Positions 8,611 to 16,149 of a stretch of DNA of 64,000 nucleotides are shown one piece after another. Origin of the DNA: Desulfobacteraceae bacterium (lineage in GTDB: Bacteria; Desulfobacterota; Desulfobacteria; Desulfobacterales; Desulfobacteraceae); NCBI GenBank assembly GCA_016743945.1, contig JADGFI010000029.1, positions 6,720 through 70,719 on the forward strand, in the 5' to 3' direction. The position numbers and the translations under genes were made by a program. The notes beneath the pieces are model-generated. The model was not told where the DNA came from. It made no database searches and worked only from the letters and a program-made list of their open reading frames with translations. Positions within the stretch are counted from its first letter, which is position 1; the number at the start of each line of letters is the position of its first letter.

Positions 8611-10362
8611 TCACTGGACGGGTTTGACCACGCACATGGACCAAACATTGCCGATGCCGTCCACCTTGGCCACCCACCCCGTAAAACGTTCGTTAAAGGT
8701 GGCTTCAATGATATGGGGATTGTACAGAGGCAGGTAGGGAATATCTTCCAGAACCATCTCCTGCATTTTCCAGATAAGATCTTTCCGTTTTTGTGTATCA
8801 ACGAGGGCCATCTGATCTTCGGCAATCTTATCGAACGCAAGATTGTGGTATCCGCTCATATTCCAGCCCCGGGGTTTGTCATTTTTAGAATAAAAAAAGG
8901 ATCGCAAATAATCCGGATCCAAATCCAGCTGGCCATAGCCCAGAATAAAGGCATCAAATTCGTGTTTCCCCTTGACCGTATCCAGCAGGGAACTAAAGGC
9001 CATGGGGCGGGCTGAGGCCGGCAGTCCCAATTCCCTGACCCATTCTTGCACCATGGTACCGGCAAATGCCCGCTTGGGGTCATAGTCGGCAGGGGGTGTC
9101 AGGATAACAAATTTCTCCATTTTTTCTCCGGACGGCAACAGGATATCCGATGGGGTAACAATCTTTCCCTCTTCGGTCACAGGTGGCCTGTCCCAGGAAT
9201 ATCCGGCTCCCTTAAGCATTTTGTGGGCCAATTTGATCCGCTGATCATGGTCTTGTCCCTGGCCGTATTTTCGTACCTTGGGGTTGTACCAAAAATGATT
9301 TCCCGAAGGGACAACCGAATGCATGGGGGTACCAAAATTTTGTAAAATCCGTGTCAGGATAAACTCCTTATTGATCACCGTGGCAACGGCCTGGCGAAGC
9401 ACCTTGTCGTTAAAAGGCGCTTTTCTTAAGTTAAAACCCAAATAATACAAGGCACTTTTTTTATTAAAATACAGGTCAATATTGGTCTGCTCCTTGAGAT
9501 CCTTGATATAGCCCGGCTGAATATCCCCCCAATAATAATCGATATCCCCTTTTTTAAGGGCAAGGATGGCCACGTCAGAGGTGCCGTATACTCTGAACAA
9601 AAGGCTGTCCACATAGGGACCCAGCAAATGATTGCCGATTTTGAGACCTTTACCGAAAAAATACCGGTTTCTCTGCATATGGATATAGGCCCCTTTTTTA
9701 TGTTCAACCAAGGTAAAAGGACCCGTGCCAATGGGCTTTTCAATGGCATGATCCTGGAGGGAGCGAAGGGGCTTTTCCTTGGCCAGGGCCTCCCTGGCAA
9801 CGGCTTCCCACTCTCGTTTGGAAACCATGGGCGCTGTCATGACCCGGGACATGAAAATGGCAGAAGGTTTTCTCAGATAAAAAACAACCGTATGGGCATC
9901 AAGGGCTTCAATTTTTTTAATGATATTCCATTTGCTGTAATATCTGGGAATTTTAAAATCAAAAAACAATTGCTTGGTGAACAACACATCTTCACTTGTA
10001 AAATCTGACCCGTCGGACCATTTGGCATCCCGAAGATTCACCGTATAGGTCAGGGCTTCGGGATCAAAAATCGGCTTTCCCTTGGCCAGCCAGGGAATGA
10101 TTTCAAGAGTTTCAGGATGACGATGGTAAAGGGGCTGATAAATCTGGGACAAAATTCTGCGAGAGTTGGCATCGGTTCCAAGCCACAGGTTTAAAGACCT
10201 GGGTTCTTCAGGAAGCCCTATTTTTAAAAACGCTTGTTCACTGGTTTTTTGGCAGGAAGAAAAAAGCCCTGCCATTGCAACCAGCAGTATGGCCAGCAGC
10301 AACAGGTTAAAGCAGAATTCAGCCCGCCACGTTAACCGATAGGTTCCCTTGTTTTGATGCAA
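8611..10362 (-). CDS. Solute-binding lipoprotein of peptide ABC transporter (SBP_bac_5)
   Basis: Extracytoplasmic binding protein of about 583 residues, with the SBP_bac_5 features GLPEEPRSLNLW, the NLRDAKWSDGSDFTSEDV segment and the late GGYGQLDLDPDYL-type region. The ORF track start at 10464 lies deep in the upstream gene. A TTG at 10362, preceded at good spacing by GAGGAG, gives a basic N-terminus, a hydrophobic helix and LFSSC, consistent with a lipoprotein signal. This start overlaps the upstream ATP-grasp gene by 44 bases, so translation is probably coupled. The protein should deliver a peptide or peptide-like compound to the DppBCDF homologues. Peptide specificity is open; nickel or glutathione-type ligands cannot be excluded. 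Confidence 0.88.
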   Translation of the reverse strand: MHQNKGTYRLTWRAEFCFNLLLLAILLVAMAGLFSSCQKTSEQAFLKIGLPEEPRSLNLWLGTDANSRRILSQIYQPLYHRHPETLEIIPWLAKGKPIFDPEALTYTVNLRDAKWSDGSDFTSEDVLFTKQLFFDFKIPRYYSKWNIIKKIEALDAHTVVFYLRKPSAIFMSRVMTAPMVSKREWEAVAREALAKEKPLRSLQDHAIEKPIGTGPFTLVEHKKGAYIHMQRNRYFFGKGLKIGNHLLGPYVDSLLFRVYGTSDVAILALKKGDIDYYWGDIQPGYIKDLKEQTNIDLYFNKKSALYYLGFNLRKAPFNDKVLRQAVATVINKEFILTRILQNFGTPMHSVVPSGNHFWYNPKVRKYGQGQDHDQRIKLAHKMLKGAGYSWDRPPVTEEGKIVTPSDILLPSGEKMEKFVILTPPADYDPKRAFAGTMVQEWVRELGLPASARPMAFSSLLDTVKGKHEFDAFILGYGQLDLDPDYLRSFFYSKNDKPRGWNMSGYHNLAFDKIAEDQMALVDTQKRKDLIWKMQEMVLEDIPYLPLYNPHIIEATFNERFTGWVAKVDGIGNVWSMCVVKPVQ

Positions 10363-11338
10363 TAATTTTCTCCTCGATAAAATCCACCAGGGTTGACTCA
10401 AGCTTATCATTATTAAACAAGTTGATCCGGGGAATCCCCCCGGGGCTGACACAATTGACCTCAACCAGTTTATCTCCGATCACATCAATGCCCACAAAAT
10501 ACAGGCCGTCTTGAATTAATTTGGGTTTTATTATTTCACAGATATTCATTTGTGCAGGTGTTATCACATGTTTAAAGGCCCGGGCACCTGCGTGAACATT
10601 GGTTCTAAAATCACCGGGAACCGATTGCCTTCCCATGGCACCCAAAACGTCCCCGTTGAGCAGTAAAATTCTGACATCCCCATCATCCTTCACTGATTTT
10701 ATATACTCCTGGACCATAATCGGCGTTCGTTCCGGATAGGGTTTCCCAGCGTGTACATAATAATTGATTAAAGAATTGAGATTCTCCGGCTCCCGGTTAC
10801 TGACCTTGATAACCCCGTGTCCGCCATGTCCGTGTAGGGGTTTTATCACCATGTCACCGCCAAAATCATCAATGATTTTCCTCAACCTTCTGGGGTCCCG
10901 TGACACATGGGTTTCGGGAATAATATCCGGAAAATTTAAGATATAGGCCTTGGAGTTACCATTCACCTGTCCAATGGTATTGTTAATCATGAAGACCTTG
11001 TCGCTGACAGGTCCTAAAAACTCCATGGTTTCATAGAGAAGGGGGGGGTCTTTGCGCAAAAAAAGGACATCCAGGTCTGTTACGGTTTCAAAAATCAACT
11101 CTTCCTTGTCCAGGCACTGGATCAATTTATTCCAGTATTCGGTAATGGAAAGATTTTGCTCAACCGTGATTTGACGCATCCTGGCAACCACTTTATTCTT
11201 ACGGATATAAATATCATGGGGCTCTAAAAAATAGACTGAATATCCCCGTTGGTTACATTCATACATAATATAGGCAGTTGTTTCCCAAACCGGATCAATC
11301 TGCCGCAAATCATCCATCAAAAAACCGATTTCCATCAT
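10319..11338 (-). CDS. GshB-like ATP-grasp ligase at head of peptide-transport operon
   Basis: Protein of 339 residues resembling prokaryotic glutathione synthase. An N-terminal preATP-grasp domain with MINNTIGQ is followed by an ATP-grasp fold: lysine in VIKPLHGHGGHGV, MVQEYI, DVRILLLNGDVLGAMGR and the metal-binding VEVNCVSPGGIP near residue 300. GshB joins gamma-glutamylcysteine and glycine; no gshA-like gene is present in the window, so the real substrates are uncertain. It is the first gene of the leftward peptide ABC operon and overlaps the binding-protein gene. The pairing suggests that the ligase and importer act on the same gamma-glutamyl or other small peptide. A promoter-like TTGACA/TAAAAA lies about 100 bases upstream. 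Confidence 0.8.
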   Translation of the reverse strand: MMEIGFLMDDLRQIDPVWETTAYIMYECNQRGYSVYFLEPHDIYIRKNKVVARMRQITVEQNLSITEYWNKLIQCLDKEELIFETVTDLDVLFLRKDPPLLYETMEFLGPVSDKVFMINNTIGQVNGNSKAYILNFPDIIPETHVSRDPRRLRKIIDDFGGDMVIKPLHGHGGHGVIKVSNREPENLNSLINYYVHAGKPYPERTPIMVQEYIKSVKDDGDVRILLLNGDVLGAMGRQSVPGDFRTNVHAGARAFKHVITPAQMNICEIIKPKLIQDGLYFVGIDVIGDKLVEVNCVSPGGIPRINLFNNDKLESTLVDFIEEKIIASKQGNLSVNVAG

Positions 11339-11432
11339 TTGTCTGCCGCAACCTCCATCTAAAAATTATTGGCCCAAAAATATAGGAACCATCCGAAAAC
11401 CACTGACAAATTGCACCCATGAAGATTTGTTC

Positions 11433-11461
11433 TTTTTATGATAACCCAATGGGATTGTCAA
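11433..11461 (-). promoter_or_regulatory. Sigma70-type promoter for GshB-like/peptide ABC operon
   Basis: On the minus strand TTGACA (11461-11456) is followed after 17 bases by TAAAAA (11438-11433). Predicted transcription would start near 11426 and leave a leader of about 85-90 bases before the ligase start at 11338. The -35 is a consensus match; the -10 is only partial. Confidence 0.55.
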
Positions 11462-11505
11462 ATGCTAATCACTATCTTAACAAACCCAGAGACAAAAGGA
11501 ATCAA

Positions 11506-11534
11506 TTGATGTATCTTGAGTAATTTAGTAAAAA
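11506..11534 (+). promoter_or_regulatory. Possible promoter for the radical-SAM gene
   Basis: TTGATG (11506-11511), a 17-base spacer and TAAAAA (11529-11534) on the plus strand, 35 bases before the ATG at 11569. Both boxes are imperfect. It is back-to-back with the leftward promoter at 11433-11461, so the 230-base intergenic region appears to serve two divergent units. Confidence 0.35.
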
Positions 11535-11568
11535 CGATAGGAATCATCAAAATATACGGATACGAAAT

Positions 11569-12801
11569 ATGAGCGACACCTTATTCATACAATTTTACGG
11601 CAAGACCAAAAGCGGCTGGTTTGATCTTTGCAACGGATTTTCAGATACCTTTGACCTGTGTAAAAGCAAGGGTGACTTTCTCTGGATGGAACACGAACAA
11701 GACTATGACAAATGGTATGATAAAGATACCTATGGGGATCTCCCGTTGCCCATACAAAGGGGAACCGTCTATGTCTCTGCCAGTTATGTAAACCATCTCT
11801 ACCAGGCCTATATCTGGGCGACCCAGTATCCGGAAATCTCCTTTATTGTGGGGGGACCTGTGGCTTCGGAAAGAGGTGTCGACAAAAAAAGCTGGCAATC
11901 TGTCCATTTCAAGGTGGAGGGTCAATTGCCCCCCAATCTCACCCTCACCGGCCAGTCCGTTGAATCGTTGTTTGGTGTGCCGGAATTTTCAGGCACCTGG
12001 AAGCTTGAGATCCCGGAGGTCATCCCCCAAGACAGCCGGATTTATTTTTCCTATACCCTGGAAAATTTATGCTATTGGAGAAAATGTCCCTTTTGCTCCA
12101 TTGCCCAGCACAGTATGGAGCACTTCAGGAAAAGAGAGCACATAACCCTTGAATTCAAGGACATGGATTTTGCCGGTCATAAAATAGTCCGGCTCAATAC
12201 CGGCTCCATCACCCCGGAACATATCAAACAAATCCTTCCTAATCTCCCCAAGGGCGACAAGATTGAATACCGGTATTTCATGCGAGCGGCAAAGGCGGAA
12301 ACCAATGCCTTAAAACAGGTGGTAGCACAGCTTGACGGAAACATCCCCGCCTCCACCCTGGGGTTCGGCATTGAGTTCCCCTCGGACCGCATGTGGAAAT
12401 ATTTAAACAAGGGAACCCATATGGATGAGGTGCTCGAAACCCTTGAGTTCTGCATGCAAAGCGGTTTCAAGGTCAACGCCAATTTAATTTTGGGCTGGAA
12501 CAACCTGATTGAACAGGACCTTAAAGACCTGGAAGGTTTCATGGACAACCTGTCGGAACAGGCCGTCACCACCCTCCAGCTTCGGTGGCTGTTTGCCCAT
12601 CCCTACACAAAAATTTACGATACCTATGACGGGGTTCAAAACACCATCCGGCTTGGGCCTTTCAATTGCGGGTTCAATGTAATGGTGGATGACAGACAAA
12701 AAGAGTTGAACATGGCCGCCGCCACTATCATCAAGGCCAAATGTGATGCAAAAAAAATTAAGCTGGAAGGCTATAGAAACCTGAAAAAAGGACAATTGTA
12801 G
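11569..12801 (+). CDS. Radical-SAM-like protein with atypical cysteine spacing
   Basis: Protein of 410 residues. The N-terminal part (about 1-150) resembles a cobalamin-binding-like or flavodoxin-like fold with FIVGGPVASERG. The central part has NLCYWRKCPFCSI near residue 165 and downstream segments typical of a radical-SAM barrel, such as GFGIEFPSDRMWKYLNKGTH and NANLILGWNNL. The cluster reads C-x4-C-x2-C instead of the usual C-x3-C-x2-C. It is divergent from the GshB-like/peptide transporter operon, so a shared pathway is possible but not shown. Product and reaction are unknown. Whether a 4Fe-4S cluster is bound with this spacing is the main open point. Confidence 0.68.
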   Translation: MSDTLFIQFYGKTKSGWFDLCNGFSDTFDLCKSKGDFLWMEHEQDYDKWYDKDTYGDLPLPIQRGTVYVSASYVNHLYQAYIWATQYPEISFIVGGPVASERGVDKKSWQSVHFKVEGQLPPNLTLTGQSVESLFGVPEFSGTWKLEIPEVIPQDSRIYFSYTLENLCYWRKCPFCSIAQHSMEHFRKREHITLEFKDMDFAGHKIVRLNTGSITPEHIKQILPNLPKGDKIEYRYFMRAAKAETNALKQVVAQLDGNIPASTLGFGIEFPSDRMWKYLNKGTHMDEVLETLEFCMQSGFKVNANLILGWNNLIEQDLKDLEGFMDNLSEQAVTTLQLRWLFAHPYTKIYDTYDGVQNTIRLGPFNCGFNVMVDDRQKELNMAAATIIKAKCDAKKIKLEGYRNLKKGQL

Positions 12802-12852
12802 CAAGTGCAATGGGGAAGAAGGGTCAGTGGTTCGAAAATCACCGGCCAGGGC

Positions 12853-13008
12853 GGGATGCAGTTCACTGATTGAACAATTTTGACAGGTTCTAAATTCCGC
12901 TGCGCTGAAGGTGAAAAACTCGCTGTCGCTCAAACAGTTTCACCTTTTAACCGCTTCACTGCATTAAGAACCTGTAAAAAATTGCAATCAACGATTCACC
13001 CGCATCCC
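12853..13008. repeat. 156-bp imperfect palindrome between convergent genes
   Basis: Nested inverted repeats share one centre near 12929. The arms include GGGATGC/GCATCCC (12853-12859, 13002-13008), ACAGGTTCT/AGAACCTGT (12883-12891, 12967-12975) and AGGTGAAA/TTTCACCT (12909-12916, 12938-12945), with further imperfect pairing between them (for example ATTG near 12872 and CAAT near 12985). It fills most of the 298-base gap between the convergent radical-SAM and DUF5076 genes. It could be a transcription stop with a very long stem, a small structured RNA or a dispersed palindromic (MITE-like) repeat. No transposase is nearby. Confidence 0.7.
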
Positions 13009-13099
13009 ACCCCGTCCTCTGCTGAAGATCCCGATCAGCCTTACCATTGAGTTCAAGGAATAACGGGCTTCATCCACCCGCCCTTTGCAACAATAGTTA

Positions 13100-13411
13100 T
13101 CAATCTTGAATTTCTCCTTGGATAGTATTTGCACCGTATCCCAAATGGCGGATCAGGGAATTGGCTATTCTCATCTCAGATGCATCTTTTTGATAATCGT
13201 GACTCTGGGTTAATCCATTTGCAATATGGCGGATCAAATCTGCCAATAACTCTCCCCAGGCATCTCTTTCATCCATTTCAAAATTTGATGCCTCTTCCCA
13301 CATTCCTAATAACATAGACACTTGAATATCTTTGTTTCCGATCCAAACTCGAATCATTTCCATGGCATTTGGATCATCTTGTATGCCTTCGGGTATTTGT
13401 AATTCATTCAT
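13100..13411 (-). CDS. DUF5076 family protein
   Basis: Small cytoplasmic protein of 103 residues beginning MNELQIPEG. The pattern of VWIGNKDIQVSM, a short acidic stretch, then WGELLADLIRHIANG matches the DUF5076 family as I remember it; no function is established. The ORF track start at 13558 lies inside lptG; the ATG at 13411 gives the expected family length and follows an AAAAAGGAC-type ribosome site. It lies 20 bases downstream of lptG and is probably co-transcribed with it, although a role in envelope assembly is only a guess from position. Confidence 0.72.
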   Translation of the reverse strand: MNELQIPEGIQDDPNAMEMIRVWIGNKDIQVSMLLGMWEEASNFEMDERDAWGELLADLIRHIANGLTQSHDYQKDASEMRIANSLIRHLGYGANTIQGEIQD

Positions 13412-13431
13412 TTGTTTTGTCCTTTTTATAG

Positions 13432-14508
13432 CTATTCTGTTGTTAAAAGATAAATCATGCCAAAGCACAGAAAAAAAAGATTTGCCAGCCAGGCCGCAAG
13501 GATTGGCGGCAGGGAGTTTCCATATCCAAGGGACATGAAAAATCCATGGACAAACCAATACATAAAGGAAATGATAATGCCGATGGTGATGGCCCGGGGA
13601 AGACTCTGCCTTGAAAAAGGTCTCATGCCCGTGGCAGCCCCGGTCAGAGCCATGATAAAACAGATAAAGGGAAATGCCATTTTTCCATAGAGATCCACCA
13701 CATAGGTGGTGGCGTCGTATCCTTCGTTTTCCACTTTTTCCACGTATTTTTTTAGCTCGAAAAACCCCATTGCTTCAGATTTTTTGACCAGTTGCCCTAT
13801 ATCTTCGGGTTTGATATTTACGGGAACTTTTTTCGTGTCAAACTGTCGGATATCATATTCTTTAGTTTCATGGTTATAGATTTGCTGGATACTCTTTTCA
13901 AAAATCCAGTTGCCGTCCTTGTAATAGCCTGTTTGTGCATCAAGCCTGTATTCCGGCTGGAACCCTTCGCCCATGGAGATGATGGTGATGCCTGAAACAG
14001 AACGCTTAATCCGGTCATAAAAATTAAAATGGATCAGCTTTTTATCGGACTTGATCCATATGTTTTTTCTGGTCTGGGCAATATTATTATTTTTGTGTAT
14101 GACGGTGTTTTTGATATGGTGTACTTTTATCATGGATATGGGTACAAGAATTTCTCCCAGGAAAAACATGGTAATAGCCAATACCAGACCGGAAAAAAGG
14201 GCCGGTCTTATGAGAAGATAGGTTGAAATCCCCGAGGATTGCAATGCCAGAAGTTCGTTATTCCGGTTCATCAGCCCGAAAACAAAGATATTGGCCAAAA
14301 GAACACTGGCAGGCGCTACCTGCACAAACATGAAGGGGATTTCCAGTATCACATACCACAGGGCACCCACCAGGGTAATATCAGAATTTAAAAATCGATC
14401 CATCTTGGACAGGTATTCAATAAACACAAACAAGACCAAAATAATGGACTGGATAATAAAAAATAGTTTAAACAATTCTTTTAACAGGTATTTATGCAGA
14501 CAGGGCAT
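13432..14508 (-). CDS. lptG: LPS export ABC transporter permease LptG
   Basis: YjgP/YjgQ family permease of 358 residues. Three hydrophobic helices at the N-terminus (first near 12-32), a large periplasmic beta-rich domain of about 170 residues, and three C-terminal helices (from about residue 270) fit LptF/LptG. N-terminal LHKYLLKELFKLF and C-terminal FMYWFVHGFFMSLGYGNSLPP with AAWLANLFFL are typical of LptG. LptF and LptG form the inner-membrane channel of the LptB2FGC complex that extracts lipopolysaccharide. Its start lies 4 bases after lptF. The ATPase LptB is not in this window. Placement behind the arn genes links LPS modification and export. Confidence 0.92.
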   Translation of the reverse strand: MPCLHKYLLKELFKLFFIIQSIILVLFVFIEYLSKMDRFLNSDITLVGALWYVILEIPFMFVQVAPASVLLANIFVFGLMNRNNELLALQSSGISTYLLIRPALFSGLVLAITMFFLGEILVPISMIKVHHIKNTVIHKNNNIAQTRKNIWIKSDKKLIHFNFYDRIKRSVSGITIISMGEGFQPEYRLDAQTGYYKDGNWIFEKSIQQIYNHETKEYDIRQFDTKKVPVNIKPEDIGQLVKKSEAMGFFELKKYVEKVENEGYDATTYVVDLYGKMAFPFICFIMALTGAATGMRPFSRQSLPRAITIGIIISFMYWFVHGFFMSLGYGNSLPPILAAWLANLFFLCFGMIYLLTTE

Positions 14509-14512
14509 GGTG

Positions 14513-15694
14513 TTAACTTTTCTTTAAGAACAAGCGTTTAAGGGCATGGGCATTATTCACGATGAATTTGGGCAGCCTGACAGGCCTGTCCTTAGCATTT
14601 CGCATCAAAAGATAGAGTCCGGCGCAGCCCAGCACCACATTGGGCATCCACATCCCTATAAATGGCGGGTAGGCACCGCTTTCTCCCAGGGACCATCCGG
14701 CTGCCAGCAGAAAATAATATAATAAAAAGAAAAAGAGCCCCAGGCTGAATCCGGACGATTTGCGCGTGGAATTAGACTGGACCCCCAGGGGAAAGGAAAG
14801 AAGCCCTAGGGCAATACAGGCAAAGGGAACTGAAAATTTTTCATGAAGTTCCATCAGAGCTTCACTTAACTGAGTTTTGTCCGATATTCCCGAACGGATA
14901 AACTGGATCAGATCCCCAAGGCTTCTTTCATCAATCTGCTTGCTGGTATTACCGATATTTTTGTTCAGGGCAGCCAGGTCAATGATGATGTCATAATTTC
15001 CAAATTTTATATTATTCACAGACCCCTTGTCGAGTTCCACCTGATTGATGGCACCATCATAGAGGCGAATGGTATAGACCCTTTTGTTTTCCGAGGAAAT
15101 AATTTTTCCCGACGGAGCGGTTGAAATACTGACCATTCCTTTGGTTCTTCGGTCTTCGATGACAACATCTTCCAACCCATGGGTTTTGATGTCCACATGG
15201 GCAACATAGATCATCAAATCATCCACCTGGGCATTAAACTGCCGCTCTTGTAATGCCATATCAATACTGGATTGAGCAAATTCAATACTTTTTAGTTTAA
15301 AAGATGCGTTTGCCCAGGGCAATGCAAAGATGGTAACATACAAGGTTAAAATGGTTCCCAAAACACAAAAAACCAAAACCGGGGGGAACAATTTATACAA
15401 AGAAGTGCCGGCAGCCTTTAAGGCAAGAATTTCATTTTCCCCTGACATCCGCATAAAGGTGAGAAGAATGGAAATGGTGACGGACATGGGAATGGTGAAT
15501 TCCAAAAACCTTGGCAGTTTGAAGCCAAGCAGCACCAGAACAGAGGATACCGGAACATTATAGTTCATCACCATATTCGTGATTTCAGGAATTCTGGACA
15601 TTAAAAACACAAATGTCAGAAAAAAAAGACTGCTTAAAAAAGGAAAAAAGAGTTCCTTGAAAATATATTTATTGATGGTATTAATAGAGGTCAC
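14513..15694 (-). CDS. lptF: LPS export ABC transporter permease LptF
   Basis: YjgP/YjgQ family permease of 393 residues with the same architecture as LptG. N-terminal NKYIFKELFFPF leads into the first helix, followed by the FKLPRFLEFTIPMS segment typical of LptF, a periplasmic domain, and a C-terminal helical part starting near HEKFSVPFACIALGLLSFPLG. The start is a GTG at 15694; no later methionine preserves the first helix. It precedes lptG by 4 bases and follows the arnE/F-like gene by 66 bases on the same strand, so the whole arn-lpt run may be one transcript. Confidence 0.92.
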   Translation of the reverse strand: MTSINTINKYIFKELFFPFLSSLFFLTFVFLMSRIPEITNMVMNYNVPVSSVLVLLGFKLPRFLEFTIPMSVTISILLTFMRMSGENEILALKAAGTSLYKLFPPVLVFCVLGTILTLYVTIFALPWANASFKLKSIEFAQSSIDMALQERQFNAQVDDLMIYVAHVDIKTHGLEDVVIEDRRTKGMVSISTAPSGKIISSENKRVYTIRLYDGAINQVELDKGSVNNIKFGNYDIIIDLAALNKNIGNTSKQIDERSLGDLIQFIRSGISDKTQLSEALMELHEKFSVPFACIALGLLSFPLGVQSNSTRKSSGFSLGLFFFLLYYFLLAAGWSLGESGAYPPFIGMWMPNVVLGCAGLYLLMRNAKDRPVRLPKFIVNNAHALKRLFLKKS

Positions 15695-15760
15695 CCCGAT
15701 AAATAGGTTCTGGCATGGCAGCCGGGTCCCTCAAAAAATGTTTTGATATGATCATTTCTC

Positions 15761-16132
15761 CTATCCTGTTCGTGTGATAAGATAGACGCCAAAGCAAATA
15801 ATAATCACCCCCAGCCATCTGACAACGCCCATGTTTTCACCAAAAAGTAAAAAACCTGCAAAGGCCGTCACCACATATCCGATGCTTAACAAGGGATAGG
15901 CAAAGCTGACCTCCACCCGGGAAAGCACCATCATCCACACCAGCACACTGATGACATAACAGGTCAATCCGGCAAGAACAAAGGGATTCAGGCTGGCCCG
16001 TATCAAAATAGGGAAAAAATTCTCAAGGGAAAAACTAAAGGATCCAATGACCCGCATCCCCTGTTTTATTGAAATTTGGGCAAAGGCGTTGAGCAACACG
16101 CCGACAATAATCAACGGAATATATTTATTCAT
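15761..16132 (-). CDS. Small EmrE-like flippase subunit, ArnE/ArnF type
   Basis: Four-helix membrane protein of 123 residues in the DMT/SMR superfamily, with the early motif LLNAFAQISIKQGM and the helix-4 segment VVRWLGVIIICFGVYLITR. In enterobacteria ArnE and ArnF form a heterodimer that flips undecaprenyl-phosphate-L-Ara4N to the periplasm. Only one such gene is found here, directly after arnT, so it may act as a homodimer or need a partner elsewhere. I cannot choose between ArnE and ArnF from the sequence alone. Context makes an Ara4N role likely. Confidence 0.78.
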   Translation of the reverse strand: MNKYIPLIIVGVLLNAFAQISIKQGMRVIGSFSFSLENFFPILIRASLNPFVLAGLTCYVISVLVWMMVLSRVEVSFAYPLLSIGYVVTAFAGFLLFGENMGVVRWLGVIIICFGVYLITRTG

Positions 16133-16149
16133 TCTGGATCTCCACTCGT

